Assembly: GCA_963678675.1 (NCBI GenBank)
Contig: OY783192.1
Coordinates: 9,519,953-9,583,952, forward strand
Source: Xiphydria camelus
Lineage: Eukaryota > Arthropoda > Insecta > Hymenoptera > Xiphydriidae
Direction of reading: 5' to 3'
DNA: 64,000 nucleotides
Shown here in pieces: positions 55,901 through 64,000 of this stretch (the first letter of the stretch is position 1; every line of letters begins with the position of its first letter). The notes beneath the pieces are model-generated. The model was not told the DNA's origin and made no database searches. It was given only the letters and a program-made list of their open reading frames with translations. The position numbers and the translations under genes are program-made.

Positions 55901-56228
55901 TATTCGTTACCCGTTTCCGTACCTTTTGAAGCAGAGTTATTTCATAACGGGAATCAACCAGACAGCGGAGTGTACACGAGTTTCATATTGGATATAAAAT
56001 CAAAATGGAAGTCAGTTAAGAACGAGAAAGTTATTACTGTAAAATGGCCGAAAAATGGAAAAAAGATACATAATGTTTTTCCAACGCCTGAAGTAAACTT
56101 CATAACACGCTTCAGTTTAATGCACAACCGAACTCGGCAATAATAATAACTGACATTCTCTCATTTAAAAAAATGTTTCATATTTATGTGGCAAAAGAAC
56201 ATGAAAGAAAATTAATGAAAAAAGAAAT

Positions 56229-56760
56229 GAAATCCCCCCCCTCCCTCTCAAAACATCGACGATGTATGATAGCACGAATTAATAAAATAGCTCCCTTTCC
56301 AAAGTAATCATTTAACAACTTACGAATCACGAAAAGGTAATGAAAAAATTATGATAAAAAAGTAATGAAATCATTACCGCCAAATTAATGAAAGCAAATG
56401 TGTTGTCAAGGTATGTTGAGCTAATGAGAGAAATAGTACATAATTTCATACAATATGGTAAACTTTGCTGCAGAGACTAACAAACGATATAGAAGAAAAA
56501 ACCAAGTTCCAGTGAAACTGAATATATTCTCTGTATGGAATTATGTACTATTTCTCTCATTAGCTCAACATACCTTGACAACACACTTGCTTTCATTAAT
56601 TTGGCGGTAATGATTTCATTACTTTTTTATCATAATTTGTTCATTATCTTTCGTGATTCGTAAGTTGTTACATGATTACTTTGGAAAGGGAGCTATTTTA
56701 TTAATTCGTGCTATCATACATCGTCGATGTTTTGATGGGGGAGGGTGGGTGGGTGGGGGG
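56229..56760. repeat. long palindrome with poly-C/poly-G ends
   Basis: Arms 56229-56445 and 56535-56760 pair over about 215 bp, starting at a run of C followed by TCAAAACATCGACGATGTAT and ending with GAAATAGTACATAATT near the 90-bp centre. Probable MITE. Confidence 0.75.
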
Positions 56761-58925
56761 GTTACTATATACTCGTAGCTAACAGTTAGTCCAAGTAGAT
56801 ATTGCTTCGTCGATAAGCGCTGACTTGAATTAGAGTTTCGACCAAGTTCTTTCACTGCATTCTTTTTTCGATTATCCGCGGAATAAAATTTAGAAAACAC
56901 TTTAAAATGATCTCGACTTGATCGCTTTCGATTTAATACCCGGTCCGTGTATGTATTATCCGTCGCATAAGTACACTCAGAATCGTAAAGTCATATGCGA
57001 AGCAGAATATTTCTATCCCGCCGCGCTCCCGAGAGGCGGGGCAATCTTCCGAACGCTACAGGTGCGATTCGCTACAGGTTGCTGATTTCGTCGCGAATCT
57101 TTTTGTCCTCGCGGTTTTTCGCAAGGTCCAGGACATCGTGGTACCATGTGGGTTACTGTTTCGGTGTGTTCGCACATATTCGCGAGTGCACTTGCACTTA
57201 TACATGCTCAGATAATACAATAATTGAAGGGTACAGGAATAAAACAGGGAATGTCCACTTTTCGTCGAAAATTGGGTTTTCATCGCTATCTATAGTATTT
57301 TATGTGTACTTTTTGGTGGTAGGACTGTTACAGGAATAAAACGATAGATGTCCATAGAAAATGCAAATAAAATCAAGAGACACGGCAGTGTCTCGCGGCA
57401 TGTTCGTTCAAGTAGTTCCGCGCTCAGACACGACAGCGCTGATGTCGCGAGCACCCGTGTCTCTTTACACCACAAATGTCTGCCCCCTGCACCCCTCAAT
57501 TTTTACATCGAATTTTCTCAATAAATATACGGTTATAACCAAAATTATGCTTAGTTACGCCATATAAATCGACTATTCTCTATCGATAGAGACCAGAGTA
57601 AATGTTGTAAGTTACATATTAACAGAGATTTTTCCTTAGCAACGCGAAGCCACGCCCCTTGCGCCTAAAAGTCGAGAATCCGATTTCTCGGGCGATATTC
57701 ATATATGTCAAAATCTCACAAAAATTCCGCCTGTCTTCGGCGATATTCGGCCATGGTCGGAAATGTGTACACAGATGCGGCCACACGCATACGCCATCAA
57801 ATGTATGTGAGAGTGTGTGACAGAATATATTCCTTGAATGTTTAGTTGTTTTTCAAAATTAATAAAATATTTCCATTCGCGAAACGATTAACCTCGCGTT
57901 TATTTCGATCCTCGGACGCGCTTGTTAATAAAATGTAAAAATTCAGCGTAATCGAAGTTATGAATCTCAATAGTGGTGAATGTGACAGACGCTCCGTATA
58001 GTTTAATAATCGTTTGTTTTTTTTCGATAATCGAGATAGTGAACGGATGGAGTGCTGTGTTTCTCTGGTTGCCTGTGCATAAAGAGCAGGAAAGGAGACG
58101 GCAGTATCTCAGAAGAATTACCGTCAGATAAGTTTAATTGCCATCTGACAGCTTTAACCTCACTTTCGATGGAAGGACAATTATCTTTGTGATATAATTC
58201 TATTTTTTGTTTCAGCGTCATGCGAGCACGAGACGAATCGATGGCTTTTCTTCTCTGTCACAATCAAAGCCGTGGGAGAAAAATAGGAGATGCAATGGAA
58301 TTGTATCACAACACACAATCAAGTAATTACTTTATCATTATTTTTTCTCTATCGATATATGTCCTCTTTCGTACTATTACAAGTTCCAATTTACACACCG
58401 ACCTGTCAAACCTGAAGTGTACATATACCTCACTTCTATTTCATCTGTTCTTCGTCTTCGTTGTAACGACAGTCAATGAGGAATCACTGATACCGATTAG
58501 GGTTCGAGGGTTATTCCTTATTCTTTCTAGCACAGCATCGATATTTTATCGCACCTGTTTTCTTCTGGGACTTCCTAAAATAATTATAAAAACCCCATAT
58601 GATTGTTATTTACAATTTGTTACAGATCGTATGCGAACCCGAGGGGGTTTCTTTCGAACGAAGGATCATCCACTTGTTGTTCCAAGAACCAGTTGCATTA
58701 GTTCATTTGGCGAGCTGGATCTGCTGTCTCGAGTGCATGGACGTGTGCCACTTTAAATGGATATTTTGTAGTTTCCATCGTTACATCAGAGGCGAAGAAG
58801 AGATGAAATAGAAGTGAGGTACATGTACATTTCACGTTTGATAGGTTGGTATATAAATTGGAACTTCTGATAGTATAATACGAAAGAGGAAATATATCGA
58901 TAAAGGAAAAATAATAATAAAGTAG
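56761..58925. other. unassigned stretch
   Basis: Longest frame is 178 codons at 58220-58756, rich in Ile, Leu and Phe, with no family recognised. TTGTTACAG at about 58624 could be a splice acceptor before HLLFQEPVALVHLASWICC, but this is weak. ACAGGAATAAAACAGGGAAT near 57233 recurs reversed at about 60812. Confidence 0.3.
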
Positions 58926-59106
58926 TTACTACATTATTGTAATCTAATTCCTTTGTATCCCTTACTTTTCTGCCACGACTTTGATAGTTGATAGTGAATA
59001 AAAATCAAATTTATTAGCTGATCCATCCACTATCAACAATCAAAGTCGTGGCAGAAAAATAAGGGATACAATAAAATTGGATTACAGTAATGGAGTAACT
59101 ACTTTA
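58926..59106. repeat. 181-bp hairpin
   Basis: Arms of about 78 bp share AAGTAGTTACTAC outer ends and CTTTGATNGTTGATAGTG near the loop. A related single arm lies near 58255-58310. Confidence 0.7.
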
Positions 59107-59285
59107 AAAACTTGGGGAAACTCACCGAAGAAACCGGAATAATTATCTTATCACTTGTACACTTGATTTCGAAGTTACATGCATGATTTGACAGCTACCG
59201 GGTGATCAGAGGGGCCTTTCTCGAGTCACTCGTATCTTTGCGTGCACGCAACTCAGCGAAGAGACCAATCAGGTTCAAGTATTCT

Positions 59286-59373
59286 GTTGCGGCGGGGGTC
59301 CTGATTGGTCTACTCGCTAAGAAACGTATATGCATCTTTGCGAGTAGACCAATCAGGACCCCCACCACAACGG
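59286..59373. repeat. 88-bp hairpin
   Basis: GTCCTGATTGGTCTACTCGC and its exact reverse around a 22-base loop; the stem extends outward with GTTGCGGCGGGG and CCCCACCACAAC. Confidence 0.75.
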
Positions 59374-60007
59374 AATAGTTGATCTGCAACAGTTAATAGA
59401 TGATTTTTATTCGAATTGGCATGTTTATGATGATATTTGCAATGAATGTTCTACTCAGATTGAAATGAGTCGTAAGGTCAGCATCGAAGCTGTAAATGAT
59501 GTAGTAATAATTACATTAAATTTATTTATGACTAAGGGCGAAATTTCAGCGGTGCATGCAAAAGGATTTCTTAAAACTATTCCAACGTCTCGAGTTAATA
59601 TATGTAACAACATATATACTGTCATAAGTGGTATCTTTACATGTGATGAAACAATTCGTCATGTCCATTGGAAGAGTATACTTAGAGAGTTGAAGGTAAA
59701 ACGTCTCCATGGATTTCTGTAGACGACCAAAATATAAGAAAAATCCGATGGCCTGTAAATTCGAAAGCGGTATATGTTTTATTTCTCCAAAATACTAAGG
59801 CAAAGTGAAAAATATAAGGGCTCTCTAGTCTATAAATCTCTTTCAAAATATTACGAGAATAAATCAAAAGTAAATAAGTGGTTATAATTAATTGGCTCGT
59901 ATCGGTATAAAAAATGTGAGACTTTAATTTTGTGGTAATAGAAAGCTATTCTTCTATATGTACGTATTCTCCTCATGAATAAATTCCAAAAAGTAATGAA
60001 ATCCCCC
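59374..60007. other. unassigned stretch
   Basis: An 85-codon frame at 59465-59722 (starting MSRKVSIEAVNDVVIIT) matches nothing I know. No repeat edge seen. Confidence 0.3.
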
Positions 60008-60732
60008 CACAAAAACAGATTCTCTGTAAAAAAAAGTCGGCATGTTCATTCAGTGCCAACAAAAATTGATACGTAAAATACTCTCCAAAAAAGATTTGAA
60101 ATCAATTAAGATCGCCATGTTCAAGATTTATGTATTAAAAGTAAAAGGCATCATTTGAAAGCAAAATTATTGTAAATCAAGTTACTAAAAAATTCGACTA
60201 AAAAATTTTATAACAAAATTTTAATAAAAAAGAACTTGCCGCGTTTTTCCTTCAAAATAAAAAATTCAGACAGAATTATACTCGATGTTTATGCACTTAT
60301 GATTTTAAATAAATTCATACACTTATATGATACCACCAGTATACCGAATGTCGCACGGGAAACCAATCAGGCGGGGGCCTTTTGAATTTCTCTGAATTTG
60401 ACTTCGGCAGTGCAATTTATGAATTACTCTAGCACCATCCAAGCACTACCAATTATTCGGTATAGTGGACAAAAGATGAAAACTTAAACGCGGCAAGTTC
60501 TTTTTTATTACAATTTTTTTTATAAATTCTTTAGTCGAATTTTTTAGTAACTTGATTTACAATAATTTTCCTTTCAAATGATGCCTTTTACTTTTTATAT
60601 ATAAATCTTGAACATGGCGATCTTAATTGATTTCAAATCTTTTTTGGAGAGTATTTTACGTAGGTATCAATTTTTGTAAGCGCTGAATGAACATGCCGCC
60701 TTTTTTTTTTACAGAGAATCTGTTTTTGTGTA
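60008..60732. repeat. long palindrome with a MITE near its centre
   Basis: Arms 60012-60250 and 60490-60732 pair over about 235 bp (CACAAAAACAGATTCTCTGT at the outside, AAAAGAACTTGCCGCG inside). The spacer contains the 121-bp MITE. Confidence 0.75.
60342..60462. mobile_element. 121-bp MITE (TA target)
   Basis: Ends TACCGAATG and, reversed, TACCGAATA, flanked by TA. TTGACTTCGGCAGTGC inside links it to the larger element at 54276. Confidence 0.6.
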
Positions 60733-61537
60733 TGAGGTATTGGTATGCAGGCATAAAACAAGAGATCTCCAATCTTAAAAAGCTTAATTTCTCAAGATTT
60801 TGTTTTTGTGACACATTCCCTGTTTTATTCCTGTACTTTTCAGTGTATACCTATATGGTCGGAGAGAGGCATCGCGGTCGAAGTGCAGCACGCGCGCGCG
60901 CGCGGTTTGCGCAACTGGTGTCCAATGACGAGAAGGTATGGACGAGATCCACCTCTGATGCACTTACGTCCCGAATATCATTCTATAGTGGTGCTTTGGC
61001 TAGTTTTAGCTATAGATCCGATACGCCTGCCTCTTTGGGCTGACGGATATCGCACGCACCTTACGCGCGGTCACGCGCTTCAGCGAGCAGAGACGGTTAA
61101 TCCGCATATGTGTGATGACAATCGGGAACCACCTGTTGAACGGCCAACCCATCGTCGGCGTTACGTGCCATCGAATATCCGACGAAGCCTCAAATCCTGC
61201 AGATCGGACGATCGTACACCTCGTTAAGCTTCTTCGATCTGCTCGAAGCCCTGACGCGGGCAGCTGCGTACGCTCCATCCCCCTCCCCCTTCCCCATGAA
61301 CATATATCTCGCGTATTCGAGAGCGTCGCGCCGGCGTTATGTCATATTACGGATAGGGGAGGTCGGGGCAAAATGACCTGCCTAAGGTTCAAATCGATAG
61401 AGCTTTGTACCGAAAAAAAGGTGTGAGTGCCGTTGTACTCACGGAGGATGTGTAAACATCTTACAATTATCTGCGGTCCGAGTTTAATTGGGAAATATGA
61501 AAATATTTATTATTATTATATTAGATTTATAACTTAC
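60733..61537. other. unassigned stretch; end shared with 46931-47095
   Basis: GC-richer block at 60840-61370 with frames on both strands, none recognised. From about 61420 (GGTGTGAGTGCCGTTGTACT) it matches 46931-47095 in reverse. Confidence 0.4.
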
Positions 61538-62459
61538 TAGCAGCCCGTCCCGGCTTCGTACGGGTAGATTGTGGATTGATTTTGTCCGTCCACCATTGTT
61601 TAAATACATTTTTAATACAAAACTTTTAGTATTTTTCCCGGGCTACGCAATGGTCATATTGGATTTGACCTTGACCATGACCTTCAAGGTTATATCAAGG
61701 TCAAATTAATTTTTTTTCACGTTCAAATGTGTCCTTGACCATTTTTTTCATGTTACCTTTATTGTCAGCGGAGGTTAAATTTAGGTCAAGTATAGTTCGA
61801 CTTTTTGAACACCCTGTATAAGATTTACTAACTCAAACCTTCGCGGATATGCGTCCAACTGTTCCCCAAATTTTCGTCGCAATCGGATGAACGGTTTAGG
61901 AAGGCATAATAATCATCCGTACCGGTACTTTTTGAACACCCTGTATAAGATTTACTAACTCAGAAACTTTCGCGGGCATGCGTCCGACCATTCCCCAAAG
62001 TTTCATCGCAATCGGATGAACGGTTTAGGAAGGCATAATAATCATCCGTACCGGTACTTTTTGAACACCCTGTATAAGATTTACTAACTCAGAAACCTTC
62101 GCGGGCATGCGTCCAACCATTCCCCAAAGTTTCATCGCAATCGAATGAACGATTTAGGAAGGCATTTGATATTACCTTAAAGGTCACGGTCAAGGTCAAA
62201 TTCAATACGACCAATGGATAGCCAAGGTAAAATCCTTAAAGTTTTGTATTAAACATTTTTCTCTAAAATGTTTTCCCGCTGAGATAATCGGCCGTACCGG
62301 GACTTTTTGAACACCCCGTATAAGATTTACTAACTCAGAAACCATCGCGGGCATGCGGCCAACCATTTCCCAAATTTTCATCGCAATCGGATGAACGGTT
62401 TAGAAAGGCATGAGAGACATACAGACAGACAGACAAACATTCACTTTTATATATATAGA
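61538..62459 (-). mobile_element. Helitron family G, copy 3
   Basis: Complete: on the minus strand TCTATATATATAAAAGTGAA at the start and GGGACGGGCTGCTAG at the end, between A and T. Three minisatellite units (61801-62165) plus a degenerate one near 62302, and a short CAGA run. No coding capacity. Confidence 0.85.
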
Positions 62460-64000
62460 TACGATATATTGATTTTCATCAAAACGTTTTTTGTTCGATT
62501 GGACCAACGTTGTAAGCAAAATTTTAGAGTAATGTAAAGGGGCAAAACTATATCAAATATATAAACTGGATGGGAAAATTGATTTTTACCATTTTCTCAT
62601 GATATTGTTAAAGGACGAGATTCCAGTATAATTAATTAAATACAATAAGCCTATCCACTTATTTTATGGATATTGTTCCCTTTGCATGCACGTTTAGTTT
62701 TAGAATACGATATACAAGAATTACGCGCGCTGAATTTAATATCTAATACTGGGAAATTATTTTCTAAAGTATTGGGTAGATGCAAAAGTTCGTCCCGTTT
62801 TCATCAGTAGAAGGCATTGAATCGCAAAACCAAAGTGCTCTCTACTTCACACTCGTGAAGTTTTGGTGTTATTTGATAGTAGGAACTTCATAGAATATCT
62901 GGGGAAAAAATTGTGTTATTTGGTTGTGTTTTTTGAATTTTATTAAGCATTAAAAGTGGCAGAAAATAAGGAGCATTTTCGACATACACGTATTATACTT
63001 TTTAGTGTCTGAAAGGGCAAGAATGCTTCGCGTACGCAAAACAAAATATGGATATATACTAGACTGATTCAAAAAAAAAAAGCTTTTTCAATTAATTCTT
63101 TTGGCGGGCACTTAAGACGTTAGTATTTAATGTAACTTTGAATATGTCGCCGGGTGCACATTCTCACTCAATATTTAGGGGTGTCTCAATCGCTTTTTCT
63201 GATTTCCATTTGAATAACACGGTGAAATTGTTGAATCATTGGTTTAGTGCTAATTCCTTCTACGGTAAAAAAATTTCCCCGTGAAAAATTAGAAAAATTG
63301 AGAGTTTTAGGTGTAATTGACGTAAAGAAATATTATTTTTAATTATTAAATAGAATGGAGAAGTTGCACATATTTTTTTACATCATAAATGGATTGAGCA
63401 CGTAAAAAAAGTTGGGACATGTTTTTTTATTTTTTTTCTGACGCAAAATTAAGCCGTAAAAAATTAATAAAATTTGCGATAAACTCCTCCCACTTGAAAC
63501 AGCCAGTCGAGCGGTACGCCGCGCCGTGACGTCACGATTCATTACCGGTTCGCCTGCGCGCCTTCTAGAACAGTAGACGGGCCGAGAAAATCAACTTTGT
63601 TATCCACTTTTCTTTACAAGTATCCGAGTTTTTGTTTCTGATGATTGCAATATTTAATTACCTTTAAAACAAAACAAAAATCGTCGAAAAATATCAATTT
63701 TCAGTGAAGTTAGACGCACTTGTTTACAAGAGCGCGCGGGCGCTACGGCGCGTATTTATGTACAAAATGCGATATCTCGAGAACTATTCATCGTAATAAA
63801 ATGAGATAAGAGCCAGTCGTTTCGTCTTGAAATTCTCTAAATTTTTTCCGCAGTATATCTCGATAACTTCTCAATAGTTTTCGAGATATTTAACCCTAGA
63901 TAACTAACCTTCCTTTATATACTTAATAAGCTAACTATTCGTCGATGAGACAAACATTGAGGTTTAAATATTTTTTGTTGTTAACAAATACTCTTTTGTT
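62460..64000. other. AT-rich stretch; 63570-63900 shared with 15440-15740
   Basis: No gene recognised. The block 63572-63900 has CAGTAGACGGGCCGAGAAAA and, at its far end, sequence reversed relative to 15610-15735. Confidence 0.4.

Noticed and set aside
58220..58756. 178-codon plus-strand frame as a membrane protein gene
   Set aside because: Rich in Ile/Leu/Phe simply from AT-rich sequence, overlaps a repeat arm near 58260, no family recognised, no convincing splice or promoter context.
61006..61278. overlapping 90-139 codon frames on both strands as genes
   Set aside because: GC-rich sequence leaves several frames open by chance; neither strand shows a known motif.

Overview
This is animal nuclear DNA, most likely from an insect. 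It is AT-rich, has short GT-AG introns, TATA and TCAGT-type core promoters about 31 nt apart, and is almost entirely transposable elements: Ty3/gypsy, mariner, PIF/Harbinger, piggyBac, Helitron and many MITEs. I see no intact host gene, rRNA or tRNA. The only host-derived gene piece is a broken ethanolamine-kinase-like fragment at 28797-29282. I cannot name the species.

Layout. 1-4488: the 5' part of a young Ty3/gypsy retrotransposon on the minus strand (LTR, primer site, full gag, open protease-RT-RNase H), cut off by the window edge. 4489-6019: two broken 3' ends of a cysteine-rich gene family (here 'CXC family'), one of them interrupted by the gypsy LTR. 6260-10253: tandem copies of an element of about 1 kb plus loose ends. 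10936-12320: MITEs with TTA target duplications, one inside another. 12409-24914: a deep nest of elements whose order of insertion can be read from empty sites in the same window. 25208-28706: further TIR elements, one with a broken THAP gene. 29525-32562 and 33575-37215: two more CXC-family genes, each inside long inverted repeats. 39488-43483: hairpins, MITEs and a dead mariner. 43484-48545: a second copy of element E, Helitron and MITE copies, and a piggyBac end. 48718-53083: a PIF/Harbinger element with an apparently intact transposase. 54276-64000: MITEs, long palindromes and another Helitron copy.

Most interesting result. Five copies of one gene family end in the same tail (a WGW motif, a Pro-Ala-rich linker, a tesmin/TSO1-like CXC cysteine cluster, then acidic residues). 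Three of these copies lie inside separate elements with long inverted repeats. The ends of those elements look related (TAGTCCAGG, TAGTCCAGG, TAGGCCAGTCG) and are flanked by 3-bp direct repeats (TTG and AAA exactly; CTC/TTC with one mismatch). One copy has lost the middle of its gene while keeping both gene ends and both element ends. This is how a self-mobilising DNA transposon and its deletion derivatives behave, so I propose that the CXC-family protein belongs to a DNA transposon group I cannot assign to a known superfamily. All copies here are damaged.

Other strong observations: a Helitron family whose internal minisatellite varies from 2 to 7 units; direct occupied/empty-site pairs for four insertions; a -1 frameshift site placed just after the stop codon that bounds the gypsy pol frame; and six families of TTA-flanked elements beside an intact PIF/Harbinger transposase.
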